Part shown: positions 52,178-61,062 of the stretch, in pieces
How the letters are laid out: every line of letters starts with the position of its first letter
Position numbering within the stretch: the first letter of the stretch is position 1
Assembly (NCBI GenBank): GCA_946184615.1
Contig: CAMHFN010000005.1
Coordinates: 1-64,000, forward strand
Source: an uncultured Bacteroidales bacterium
Lineage (GTDB): Bacteria; Bacteroidota; Bacteroidia; Bacteroidales; F082
Length of the DNA: 64,000 bases
Reading direction: 5' to 3'
Notes under the pieces: model-generated
Databases searched by the model: none
What the model was told of the DNA's origin: nothing
What the model saw: only the letters and a program-made list of their open reading frames with translations
Program-made: the position numbers and the translations under genes

Positions 52178-54448
52178 ATGAAAAAATTACTCGTATTTGC
52201 TCTCGCCATCCTGGCCATGGTTGGCAGAGTGCGTGCCGACGAAGGCATGTGGCTCCCGATGTTCGTGGAGCGTTTGAACTATGTGGATATGCAGAAGATG
52301 GGTCTTCAGCTGACTCCCGAAGAATTGTATAGCATTAACCACAGCAGCCTGAAAGACGCCATCGTAGGTCTGGGTAGTGAAGCCAAACCTCGTGGTTTCT
52401 TCTGCACGGGTGAGATTGTCTCCGAGCACGGCCTGCTCTTCACCAACCACCACTGTGGTTACGGCTCCATCCAAAAACTCAGCTCAGTGGAACACGACTA
52501 CCTGAAAGACGGTTTTTGGGCTAAGAACTACAGCGAAGAACTGCCCGCTCCCGACATGACGGCCTCTTTCCTCGTTCGTATGGAAAACGTCACCGACGAA
52601 GTGCTTGGCGTCGTCCTCAGCGACATGGACTGGCAAGCTCGTAACAAGGCCATCAGCGCCAAGATTAAAGACCTTGAGGCCGCTGCCTCGGAAGACGGCA
52701 AGTACAACCCCGTCATCAAAGGTTTCTTTGAAGGAAACGAATACTATATGTTTGTGTATCAAGTTTACACTGATGTTCGTCTGGTGGGTGTGGCCAACTC
52801 TTCCATCGGCAAGTTCGGTGGCGACACCGACAACTGGATGTGGCCCCGTCACACGGGTGACTTCTCCATCTTCCGCGTGTATGCCGACAAAGACGGTAAC
52901 CCGGCTGCTTATAGCAAGGACAATGTGCCGCTTACGCCCAAGCATCACCTTCCCATCAGCCTTGATGGTGTGAAACAAGATGACTTTACCATGATTTGGG
53001 GCTTCCCGGGCACCACCGAGCGTTACATGTCGAGCTACGGCATCGACTATAACGTGGATACCTTCTATCCCATCATCATCGACATCTTTGGCAAACAACT
53101 TGAAGTGATGGATGAATTCATGCAAAAAGACGATGCCATCAACCTGATGTATGCCGACAACCACGCCGGTCTGGCCAATACGTGGAAAAACTTCATCGGT
53201 CAGTGTACCATGCTCCGCAAAAACAAAGTGAGTGAAGCCAAGGTGAAACTTGAAAACAACTTCATGCTGTGGGTGAACCGCAACAACAAAGACGAATACA
53301 AAGACGCTCTCGGAAACTTGCAGGAAGCCTATAGCCAACTGGGTCAGATCGCCAAATACGTCTATTATCCGAACTTCATCTCCCAAATGGGTCCCGCAGG
53401 TAACGCTGCTGCCTTCATGGGGTACTATATGGCCGCTACCGGCGATGATAAAGACATGAAAGAAGCTGCTGCCATGGAACTTCAAGCCATGGATGTGGAT
53501 GCCATGTTTGCCGAGACCGATCCTCAGGTGGAACACAAGATGTTTGCCGAGATGTTGAAGCTCTATCGCAAAGCCTTTGCCGAAGAAGAACTTCCTGAGT
53601 TCTACAGCAAAGTCGTCGACAAGAAATTTGATGGCGATATCGATGCTTTCGCCGACTACATCTATGAGAATTCCCTCTTCGCCACTCCCGAGAGCATCAA
53701 GGCTTTCATTGCCAAGCCCAATGCCAAGAAGATGAAGAAGGACTATGCCTTCCAAATCAGCGAACAGATGACAGAAGTCATCATGCAGGCTGTCCCGCAG
53801 TACCGTATGGCCATGACGGCCACCCAGGAGAACGACCATATCTTCGTCAAGGGCTTGCGTGAATACTATGCCGAGATGTTCCCTGAGAAGAGCCTCTATC
53901 CCGATGCCAACTCTACCATGCGTATGAGCTATGGCTCAGTGCAAGACTACATGCCTGCCGATGCTGTGCATTACGACTATGTGTGCACCGCTAACGGTAT
54001 CCTCGAGAAATATGTGCCTGGCGATTATGAATTCGATGCTCCCAAACGCCTCATCGACCTCATCGAAAAGAAAGACTTCGGTCCGTATGCCGACGAAAAT
54101 GGCGACCTCATCGTGTGCTTCCTCTCCACCAACGACATCACTGGTGGTAATTCCGGCAGCCCCATCATGAACGGCAAAGGCGAACTCATCGGTTTGGCCT
54201 TCGACGGCAACTGGGAAGCCATGAGCGGCGACGTCAACTTCGAACCGCGCTTGCAGCGTACCATCAACGTGGATGCCCGCTATGTACTCTTCATCATCGA
54301 CAAATATGCCGGTGCCACCAACCTCATTAACGAACTCGACATCCGCAAGTCGGAACCAGAACCCGTCAGAGAAGAAATTGAAGAGGAAATAGTTCCAGAA
54401 GAGCCCAAAGCTCCCAAGACCGTCAAACCCAAAAAAGGGAAGAAATAA
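52178..54448 (+). CDS. dpp7: S46-family dipeptidyl-peptidase, DPP7 type
   Basis: A 756-residue serine peptidase with signal peptide (MKKLLVFALAILAMVGRVRA). Catalytic parts: His91/His92 in FTNHHCGYG, Asp region GGDTDNWMWPRHTGDFSIF, and nucleophile Ser659 in TGGNSGSP. The residue 18 positions after the Ser, which decides S1 specificity (Gly in DPP7, Arg in DPP11), is Gly677 (FDGNWEAMSG), so DPP7-type preference for hydrophobic P1 residues is predicted rather than Asp/Glu. A Pro/Glu/Lys-rich tail (EPEPVREEIEEEIVPEEPKAP onward) extends past the usual C-terminus. It supplies dipeptides from periplasmic oligopeptides. Probably co-transcribed with the M49-like gene. Confidence 0.92.
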   Translation: MKKLLVFALAILAMVGRVRADEGMWLPMFVERLNYVDMQKMGLQLTPEELYSINHSSLKDAIVGLGSEAKPRGFFCTGEIVSEHGLLFTNHHCGYGSIQKLSSVEHDYLKDGFWAKNYSEELPAPDMTASFLVRMENVTDEVLGVVLSDMDWQARNKAISAKIKDLEAAASEDGKYNPVIKGFFEGNEYYMFVYQVYTDVRLVGVANSSIGKFGGDTDNWMWPRHTGDFSIFRVYADKDGNPAAYSKDNVPLTPKHHLPISLDGVKQDDFTMIWGFPGTTERYMSSYGIDYNVDTFYPIIIDIFGKQLEVMDEFMQKDDAINLMYADNHAGLANTWKNFIGQCTMLRKNKVSEAKVKLENNFMLWVNRNNKDEYKDALGNLQEAYSQLGQIAKYVYYPNFISQMGPAGNAAAFMGYYMAATGDDKDMKEAAAMELQAMDVDAMFAETDPQVEHKMFAEMLKLYRKAFAEEELPEFYSKVVDKKFDGDIDAFADYIYENSLFATPESIKAFIAKPNAKKMKKDYAFQISEQMTEVIMQAVPQYRMAMTATQENDHIFVKGLREYYAEMFPEKSLYPDANSTMRMSYGSVQDYMPADAVHYDYVCTANGILEKYVPGDYEFDAPKRLIDLIEKKDFGPYADENGDLIVCFLSTNDITGGNSGSPIMNGKGELIGLAFDGNWEAMSGDVNFEPRLQRTINVDARYVLFIIDKYAGATNLINELDIRKSEPEPVREEIEEEIVPEEPKAPKTVKPKKGKK

Positions 54449-54507
54449 AAAATAAAATGAAGGATGACCATCATGACCATCGCTCCCGATGAGTCACCCT
54501 CGGTAAA

Positions 54508-56346
54508 ATGAAAAAGCTGTTGTTGATATTGCCTCTGCTGCTTGTGCCTTTTTTTGGCACATCACAACCCATCGAGAAGGCTTGCTTTTCGGTACCCGGA
54601 GGCTTTTATGAGGAATCTCCCGTGTTGGAGATAAGTCCTTTCTATTCGCAACACCATATCCGTTTTACCACCAACGGCAATCGTCCAACAGCACAGTCTC
54701 GGCTTTACACCGAGCCGTTGCTGTTGGACGAAAGTCTTTATTCTACCTCCGACATCTACACCATCCAAGTGGCTCCGGAGAAAGACATGTATTACCCCGA
54801 TAGCGTGGCTCATTGTGTCGTCATCCGTGCCGCAGTATTCGATGCAGAGGAGCATTGTATCAGCGAAGTGACCACCAACAGTTACTTTATCCAGTCCTTG
54901 GGTTGCAACACCCATGGACTGCCGGTCTTCTCGCTTTGTGCCGATTCACTGGATCTGTTTGGCTATTACAAGGGGATCTTGGTTCCCGGAGCTTGGTTCA
55001 GTCCGAATTTGGTGGATTGGACGGGGAATTATTTTTGTAAAGGGCTTGAATGGGAAAAACCGTGTAACGTAGAGTTCTACGAACAGGATAACACGGGTGT
55101 CAACCAAATCGCCGGCCTGCGTACCCACGGAGGTGCTTCCAGGCGTTTCCAGCAGAAAGGTTTGAAGGTTTTTGCCAAAGAGGAATACGGGAAAAAACGG
55201 TTTGAACATGTCTTCTTCCCTGAAAATGCCCCACTTGACAGTTACAAACATCTGTGTCTGAAGCCGTTTCGTTGTAGCAATTGGATGACTACGGGGATTC
55301 AGGACCAATTTGCCCAGCAAGTGTCCCGCACTCTCAATATGGATGGCTTGGCTTCGAGACAGATGGTGCTTTACCTCAACGGAGAATATTGGGGTATCTA
55401 TGCCTTGGAGGAATCCCCTGATGAACGCTATCTGGAAGACCACTTTGACGTTGATTTGGACGAAAGCAACATCATCAAGCAATGGTATATGCTTGAACAT
55501 GGCGACGACACCCCATGGAACGAATTATTTCAATGGGTAGAGGAGGCGGATCTCTCTCTTGAAGAAAACTACCACCATCTGTGTGAGCAGATTGATGTGG
55601 AAAATTTTATTGATTATCAGATCTTTGAACTATATTCTGGCAATGTAGACTGGCCGAAAAACAATGTTCGTTGCTGGCAACATACCCATGGAAAATGGCG
55701 TTGGATTTTCTATGACGGGGATGGTTGTTTCTTCCGGGATTGGGATGTCTTTGCCAATGCCACAGACACCTCTAGCGTGAGCATCGGAAACAATCCCTCA
55801 GCATTTCAAGCCACGTTGTTTTTTAGGAAACTTATTGATAATCAAACTTTTAAAACACACTTCACCGCCCGTTTTCATCAATTGCTTGCTCATTCTTTGC
55901 ATTATGACCAGATCTCTCCTCTTTTCCATGTCATTTGTGCGCAGATAAGACCGGAGGTCGTATCCCAAAGCAAGCGTTTCGGTTTTCCTTCTTCTATGGA
56001 GAAATGGGAGGAAGATGTGACTCGTGTGGATGAGCATCTCCGTACACTGAATGCCACAATAGAACAAAAGTTGAGTTGCTTCTTGAATGCACCCGATATC
56101 CCTGACCCTATCCCAACGCTTGACTGTTTTCCCAATCCTTTCGAGGATCAATTGACCTTGAAAATGGTTTCGACATCCCCCAAGAGGTGTGAGCTTTCCG
56201 TGTTTAACCTTTGGGGTCAGGAAGTCTTTCATGAACAAGTCGTGTTAAACACTGGCGAAAACAGGATGACCCTTCCTCTTTCAGTGCCTTCTGGGGTTTA
56301 TGTGTTAAAAATGGATCAGCATTTTATCAAAATCGTCCGACAATGA
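54508..56346 (+). CDS. Secreted CotH-kinase-like protein with T9SS sorting domain
   Basis: A 612-residue protein with a signal peptide ending FFGTSQ. Residues ~30-130 are a chitobiase-like C-terminal (CHB_HEX) beta domain (SPFYSQHHIRFTTNGNRPTAQS). Next is a CotH-type kinase fold: GGASRRFQQKGLKVFAKEEYG, NGEYWGIYALEESPDERYLE, and the metal motif FYDGDGCF. The last ~80 residues (LDCFPNPFEDQLTLK ... SGVYVLKMDQHFIKIVRQ) are a T9SS sorting domain. CotH members phosphorylate spore-coat proteins or glutamylate proteins; here it would act outside the cell, where ATP is scarce, so the activity is uncertain. It is joined by ATGA overlap to the GH16-like gene. Confidence 0.85.
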   Translation: MKKLLLILPLLLVPFFGTSQPIEKACFSVPGGFYEESPVLEISPFYSQHHIRFTTNGNRPTAQSRLYTEPLLLDESLYSTSDIYTIQVAPEKDMYYPDSVAHCVVIRAAVFDAEEHCISEVTTNSYFIQSLGCNTHGLPVFSLCADSLDLFGYYKGILVPGAWFSPNLVDWTGNYFCKGLEWEKPCNVEFYEQDNTGVNQIAGLRTHGGASRRFQQKGLKVFAKEEYGKKRFEHVFFPENAPLDSYKHLCLKPFRCSNWMTTGIQDQFAQQVSRTLNMDGLASRQMVLYLNGEYWGIYALEESPDERYLEDHFDVDLDESNIIKQWYMLEHGDDTPWNELFQWVEEADLSLEENYHHLCEQIDVENFIDYQIFELYSGNVDWPKNNVRCWQHTHGKWRWIFYDGDGCFFRDWDVFANATDTSSVSIGNNPSAFQATLFFRKLIDNQTFKTHFTARFHQLLAHSLHYDQISPLFHVICAQIRPEVVSQSKRFGFPSSMEKWEEDVTRVDEHLRTLNATIEQKLSCFLNAPDIPDPIPTLDCFPNPFEDQLTLKMVSTSPKRCELSVFNLWGQEVFHEQVVLNTGENRMTLPLSVPSGVYVLKMDQHFIKIVRQ

Positions 56347-58262
56347 AAAAACGCATCCTTCTCTTTCTCGTTCTTGCTTTGATCGTTGTGGCAGCTGCTT
56401 TTTTCATCCATCAAAGTGTCAACTGTCATTTTCGTCCCATGACCAACTTTGGTGTTGGACGTACGGTCAGCCTTGATATGGATTTGGAGAATGCGGTGAC
56501 CGACGGGATCTGCATTCCATCGCTCCAGCAAACTGAAGAAGGAGACGGTTTATTCCATTTTCGTTTTATTGCCCCGAAAAAGGGCTTGTATTATAAGATT
56601 TATTATCAGAACGAGAGTTATAAGTTTCCCGACACCAGTGCGTTGTCCGTGGAGAATTTTTATGGCAGCTGGGAAGATGTTACGATCGGCTTCAAGCCCG
56701 TTGAGCATTGGGTGGTTAGAGACGCTTTGCGCATCGTGGGCAATCCCAGGGACGAACGGATCTACTACGGTTCGGACGTTTTCGATGAATGGGGCGTAAA
56801 AACCCGTATAGAAGCCAAGGTACAGGATATCCGCAAGGACCCACAATGGTATGATGCCGTGGTACAAAAAGCGATCGCCAACCATATCAGTGTTGAAGAC
56901 CAGTTGTTTATTGATGCCGTATGGTCGGCGGGTCACAACTTGAACAAGGAAGCGGCCAACCAACGCTGGAAACGCAACCCTCGGGCCGGAAAATACAGTT
57001 TTATGCTGGTCCTTTGCGACGACGAGGGTCTGGCTGAGATTCCCGACTATATTCAATACATTGGACAGTCTGACGAACACGGACATCTGGTCAATCCTTT
57101 TGGTTGGTTTGAGACGCATCCCTCCAAGCATATTAAAGTTGTCAAATCTGGCCGGATGTTGAAGACGCGTGCGGTGCTGGATGCCCGGCAAGGTTTGAAT
57201 TATGGCGATGTCCAAGCACCCAATGCCTTGTATGAACAGTTCTTCAGCCATGTCAGCCAGCAATATACGCTTCGCAACATCCCTGTCATCAAGGATGTGG
57301 TGGGCGAAGATCCCTATACCCGGGCGGAGTATGAATCCAACAAAACCCGTTTCGATTCGACACAGCTCCAGATGAACTATCCTGTGGTGAGCGACAAGCC
57401 CGGCACCACAGTAAAGGTGGCTCCCGATGGCAAATCCATCACGCTGATCAATCCGGCCAGCACCGAAAGTAACCTCCGTAAGGAATCCACAGGCGTCCGC
57501 ACCCGTGTGGGCTTCACCTACGGCAAATACCGTGGCAAAATCAAATTCCCAGAGATGCTCAACGACGAGAATATCTGGAACGGCCTGACCTATGCCTTTT
57601 GGCTGATTTATGCCGATGGCGGGTTATGGAACCAGCGACGCCCCAACTTTGTCGATGGGGGCTATATCCCCAAATGGGACGATTCGGAGCATCCCCAGCG
57701 TACCCCTTATCACCCCTATTCAGAAATTGATATTGAAATTGTGAAAGCCTCGCAATATTGGCCTTGGGAGTATTACAGATGGTCGCGCAGCGATAGGGAG
57801 AATTGCGAGGAGGACGCCACCCAAAACAATGACGTGATGTTCTGTTGCACCAATTGGGACCTGGCGTCCACCGCCCCACCGAAGTTCAAAGGCGGGTTGG
57901 ATACCATTACCTACGACAAGACCCACAGCTATCCCGTCATGCGATGGTATCCTCACTACAAGGCCTTGACTTCACGTACACCCATGGCGAATGCCGACTT
58001 CAAGGCGGATTGGTATTATTACGAAATTGAATGGCGCCCCACGGAAATCATCTGGCGCCTCGGTCCTGACCCTAATCACATGGAAGTGATGGGCTATATC
58101 GACGACCAACATTCCAGCATTCCCAACAACCAAATGAAGTGCATCGTCACCCAGGAGTACCATTATTCCGAATGGTGGCCGCCCATCGTTTGGGAACAGG
58201 GATTGATTCCCTATAACAAAACCGACATCGAAGGTCGTGTATATGAAATTGTCATAGAATAA
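56343..58262 (+). CDS. Membrane-anchored GH16-like glycoside hydrolase
   Basis: A 639-residue protein with an N-terminal membrane helix (5-25) without a lipobox, so it is likely held in the inner membrane with the rest outside. An N-terminal beta-rich domain (~30-350) has no family I can name. The C-terminal domain shows the GH16 catalytic motif E-x-D-x-E as Glu461, Asp463 and Glu465 (YSEIDIEIV), after GFTYGKYRGKIKFPEMLNDENIWNGL and AFWLIY. GH16 enzymes cleave or transfer beta-1,3/1,4-glucans and galactans. Beside two MBOAT and two AlgJ-like proteins, I infer that it trims or ligates an exopolysaccharide made by the same cell. Confidence 0.8.
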   Translation: MKKRILLFLVLALIVVAAAFFIHQSVNCHFRPMTNFGVGRTVSLDMDLENAVTDGICIPSLQQTEEGDGLFHFRFIAPKKGLYYKIYYQNESYKFPDTSALSVENFYGSWEDVTIGFKPVEHWVVRDALRIVGNPRDERIYYGSDVFDEWGVKTRIEAKVQDIRKDPQWYDAVVQKAIANHISVEDQLFIDAVWSAGHNLNKEAANQRWKRNPRAGKYSFMLVLCDDEGLAEIPDYIQYIGQSDEHGHLVNPFGWFETHPSKHIKVVKSGRMLKTRAVLDARQGLNYGDVQAPNALYEQFFSHVSQQYTLRNIPVIKDVVGEDPYTRAEYESNKTRFDSTQLQMNYPVVSDKPGTTVKVAPDGKSITLINPASTESNLRKESTGVRTRVGFTYGKYRGKIKFPEMLNDENIWNGLTYAFWLIYADGGLWNQRRPNFVDGGYIPKWDDSEHPQRTPYHPYSEIDIEIVKASQYWPWEYYRWSRSDRENCEEDATQNNDVMFCCTNWDLASTAPPKFKGGLDTITYDKTHSYPVMRWYPHYKALTSRTPMANADFKADWYYYEIEWRPTEIIWRLGPDPNHMEVMGYIDDQHSSIPNNQMKCIVTQEYHYSEWWPPIVWEQGLIPYNKTDIEGRVYEIVIE

Positions 58263-58280
58263 TAAAACAACAGCATCCCT

Positions 58281-59705
58281 ATGGTTTTCAGTAGCAACGT
58301 ATTTCTCCTCTATTTCCTGCCGGTTTTCCTGCTGTTCTACTTTGTGTGTCCCCGCAGGTTCCGCAATTACGTTATCTTGCTGTTTTCCATCGTGTTCTAT
58401 GCTTATGGTGGGCCGGAATTCATTTTGATCCTGTTGGCTTCCACCACGGCGACGTATTTCCTGGTGAAGGCGATGTGTCGCACGGAAGCAGTTCGAAAGA
58501 AGAAATGGTTGTGTGCCATTGCCATTGTGATCAACCTTGGGCTCTTGGTGTATTTCAAATATGCCAATTTCTTGGTTGATAATGTTAATGCTATACTTTC
58601 GTTGTTTGGAATAAACGGTATTCCTTTATCCAAGATTGTCTTGCCTATCGGAATCTCGTTCTTCACCTTCCAGTCGATCACCTACGTTTTGGACACTTAT
58701 CGGGGTCAGGTAAAGCCGATGGACAAACTGACGGATTACATCGTGTATATCATGATGTTCCCCCAGCTGATTGCAGGTCCCATCGTGAAATACGGTGATG
58801 TGGAACAGCAGTTGCGTCATCGAGAGAGTCCGCCCGACGAATGCCTCCAAGGTTTTTACCGTTTCGTCATTGGTTTGGCCAAGAAAGTGCTGATCGCCGA
58901 CGTCATCGCTGTGCAAGCGGATGCTTGTTTTGGTGGAGATGTATCCACCTTGGACATGGGTACCGCTTGGATCGGCAGTTTGGCTTATACGATGCAGCTT
59001 TATTTTGACTTCTCAGGTTATTCCGACATGGCCATCGGTCTGGGACGCATCATGGGCTTCAAGTTTCCCGAAAACTTCAACAATCCCTACACTTCCCGTT
59101 CCATCACCGAGTTCTGGCGTCGCTGGCATATCACCCTGGGGGCGTTTATCATGAACTACCTCTACATCCCGTTGGGCGGCAACCGTCGGGGAAGGAGCCG
59201 TACGTACCTCAACTTATGGATTTGCTTCCTTTTGTCGGGGTTGTGGCATGGGGCTGCTTGGACGTTTGTGGCCTGGGGCGCATTCCATGGCTTTTTCATC
59301 GTGTTGGAGAAAATGCTGAAAGTCAAGAGAGACAAACTATCGACTCCTGTCGCTTTGCTCACGACACTGCTCACTTTTGTCATTGTGAACTTCGGTTGGG
59401 TGTTGTTTAGAGCCGACAGCATCGGTCAAGCCTTTGATTATTACAAGGCGATGTTCTCGTTCAACTTCGAGGGATTCAGCTGGGGTGCAGGACGACAGTT
59501 CTATACCATGCTGATCATCGCCATGGTGTTCTCCTTCTTGACGTTGTTTCCCTTTGGCAAGAAGATCGAACAAGTGGTGTTTTACAAGAATTATGGCACG
59601 GGTGGACACATCATTGCTTGGCTGATTTCCATCTTCCTGCTGTTCTTCAGCATAGCCGCCATGAACGCTACAGGTTTCAGCCCGTTTATTTATTTCAGAT
59701 TCTAA
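58281..59705 (+). CDS. MBOAT O-acyltransferase (AlgI/DltB-like), copy 1
   Basis: A 474-residue membrane-bound O-acyltransferase with about 11-12 hydrophobic helices, AlgI type: opens MVFSSNVFLLYFLPVFLLFYFV and has the family motif LPIGISFFTFQSITYVLD, PQLIAGPIVKYGDV, FSGYSDMAIGLGR and the catalytic His323/His336 region SGLWHGAAWTFVAWGAFHG. AlgI-like proteins move acetyl groups from cytoplasmic donors across the membrane to an extracytoplasmic SGNH/AlgJ-like partner for polysaccharide O-acetylation. Its neighbour on the other strand is such a partner. The gene starts 18 bases after GH16. Confidence 0.93.
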   Translation: MVFSSNVFLLYFLPVFLLFYFVCPRRFRNYVILLFSIVFYAYGGPEFILILLASTTATYFLVKAMCRTEAVRKKKWLCAIAIVINLGLLVYFKYANFLVDNVNAILSLFGINGIPLSKIVLPIGISFFTFQSITYVLDTYRGQVKPMDKLTDYIVYIMMFPQLIAGPIVKYGDVEQQLRHRESPPDECLQGFYRFVIGLAKKVLIADVIAVQADACFGGDVSTLDMGTAWIGSLAYTMQLYFDFSGYSDMAIGLGRIMGFKFPENFNNPYTSRSITEFWRRWHITLGAFIMNYLYIPLGGNRRGRSRTYLNLWICFLLSGLWHGAAWTFVAWGAFHGFFIVLEKMLKVKRDKLSTPVALLTTLLTFVIVNFGWVLFRADSIGQAFDYYKAMFSFNFEGFSWGAGRQFYTMLIIAMVFSFLTLFPFGKKIEQVVFYKNYGTGGHIIAWLISIFLLFFSIAAMNATGFSPFIYFRF

Positions 59706-59718
59706 AGAATAGAAGGGC

Positions 59719-61062
59719 TTATTTGACAAATCCCTTTGGTTCGATGTTTGTTCGATACGCATAGTCAGCATTGTCCCACAGCGATTGCTCTAGAGTAATA
59801 CCCTTGTTTTCTGCTTGTTGTGTTACGCTTTCCAACCATTCGGGTATGGTCTTGATGTGTTCGATGATTCTTTCGATTTCCTGGCTTCTAAATGTGAAAT
59901 ACAAACTGTCGGCAGCATCATATTGCGACGATTGTTTTCCAAGGAACACCCGGTCATAATCACTCAGATAACGCTCAAGGAAACCGTAAGGCCAAAGGTG
60001 GTTGGTGGCTTCGGTGCAGACCAAAAGCACAAACTCTTGGTTTTCAATCTCTTGTCTATAGTCGATGGATTCCACATTTTGGATGGGCGATCGTTCGGGG
60101 TAAATGGTCTTGTTGTAGAACCAAAAGCCGCCGTTACTGAAGAGATTTTGTGGTAGGGCAACGTTCTCTGCCCAAACGGTCCACCAATAGGAGTCAGAGA
60201 TAGCCAGCACTTTGGGCTTGTAGCCTTCGGTGAAGCTGAACCGTGGTTGGTCGATGGTGTTGTGCTTCAAGGGGAACATCAGGTTCATCATCCGATAAAG
60301 GTCATCGTCCTGATTCATCAGGTAAGTGGTGTCGAAACCCGTTATCAAAGCATGAGCCTGTGTTTGTTGGGTCTTGCTTTCCATGTAATGCACCAACGAA
60401 TCCATGGCCAATGATGCGGCATAAGCGGTCCAATGGGCGCTGAGGTTGCAGTAGATGGGGTGGGTTTCTGTGCCTTTTTGTTCGCAGAAATAGCGGTTGA
60501 AGTCAATCATCTCCACCCCTTGTTCGTCGAAGGCTTTCAGGTATTCCTTGTAGTTGTTGGTCTCGTGGTAGATGTATTTTTCCGGAATGAGTTCAGGATA
60601 ATAGGAAGCCTTGCCTAAAACGAAGACAGGCAAAAGGGTGACGCCTTTGGTGTGGAGTATCTCTTGGACGACCTTGAGTTGACGTGTGATGGCGTCGACT
60701 CTATCTTTGCCAAGGTAGGTTTCGCCTGTATAGCTGATGATGTAGGACTCTTCGAATAAGGTGTTGTCGTCGTTGCCTTTCACAGGACCAAAGGCCGAGA
60801 TTTTCCCAAAAGCAGAATAAAGCAATTGGTTGTTCAACCGTATCATGGTGTTTCGGAACCCGGTCTGCTCGGTACACCACGTCATCAGCGAGTCTTGGGC
60901 GGTTTCAAGGAATAAGGTCTTCATGGTGACCTCCGGCTTCTTTGCTGGTACGTAAGCGCCATCCAAAGGTTTTTCGTCCACCCCATGGAAAATCGTCTGC
61001 AACATCGGCAGGGATAGCAGCAGGAGCAGTACGAGGAACCCTATTTTTTTGAACGTTTTCAT
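59719..61062 (-). CDS. AlgJ/DHHW-like SGNH-type protein, copy 1
   Basis: A 447-residue protein with one N-terminal membrane helix (MKTFKKIGFLVLLLLLSLPMLQ) and an extracytoplasmic SGNH-like fold. Nucleophile-type motif: LAISDSYWW (Ser). The usual DxHW pair reads NLSAHW, so the His is kept but the Asp two before is Ser. Phrases QTGFRNTMIRLNNQLLYSAFGK and LLPVFVLGKASYYPE match the Bacteroidota DHHW/AlgX relatives that acetylate exopolysaccharide. The start shares one base with the stop of the second MBOAT (TAATG), so they are translated together; the C-terminal ~100 residues converge with MBOAT 1. Confidence 0.83.
   Translation of the reverse strand: MKTFKKIGFLVLLLLLSLPMLQTIFHGVDEKPLDGAYVPAKKPEVTMKTLFLETAQDSLMTWCTEQTGFRNTMIRLNNQLLYSAFGKISAFGPVKGNDDNTLFEESYIISYTGETYLGKDRVDAITRQLKVVQEILHTKGVTLLPVFVLGKASYYPELIPEKYIYHETNNYKEYLKAFDEQGVEMIDFNRYFCEQKGTETHPIYCNLSAHWTAYAASLAMDSLVHYMESKTQQTQAHALITGFDTTYLMNQDDDLYRMMNLMFPLKHNTIDQPRFSFTEGYKPKVLAISDSYWWTVWAENVALPQNLFSNGGFWFYNKTIYPERSPIQNVESIDYRQEIENQEFVLLVCTEATNHLWPYGFLERYLSDYDRVFLGKQSSQYDAADSLYFTFRSQEIERIIEHIKTIPEWLESVTQQAENKGITLEQSLWDNADYAYRTNIEPKGFVK

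Noticed and set aside
52484-53839. Long open frame (451 codons) antisense to the DPP7 gene
   Set aside because: It mirrors the codon pattern of the well-supported S46 gene; the peptide is His/Val-rich with no domain, typical of a shadow frame.
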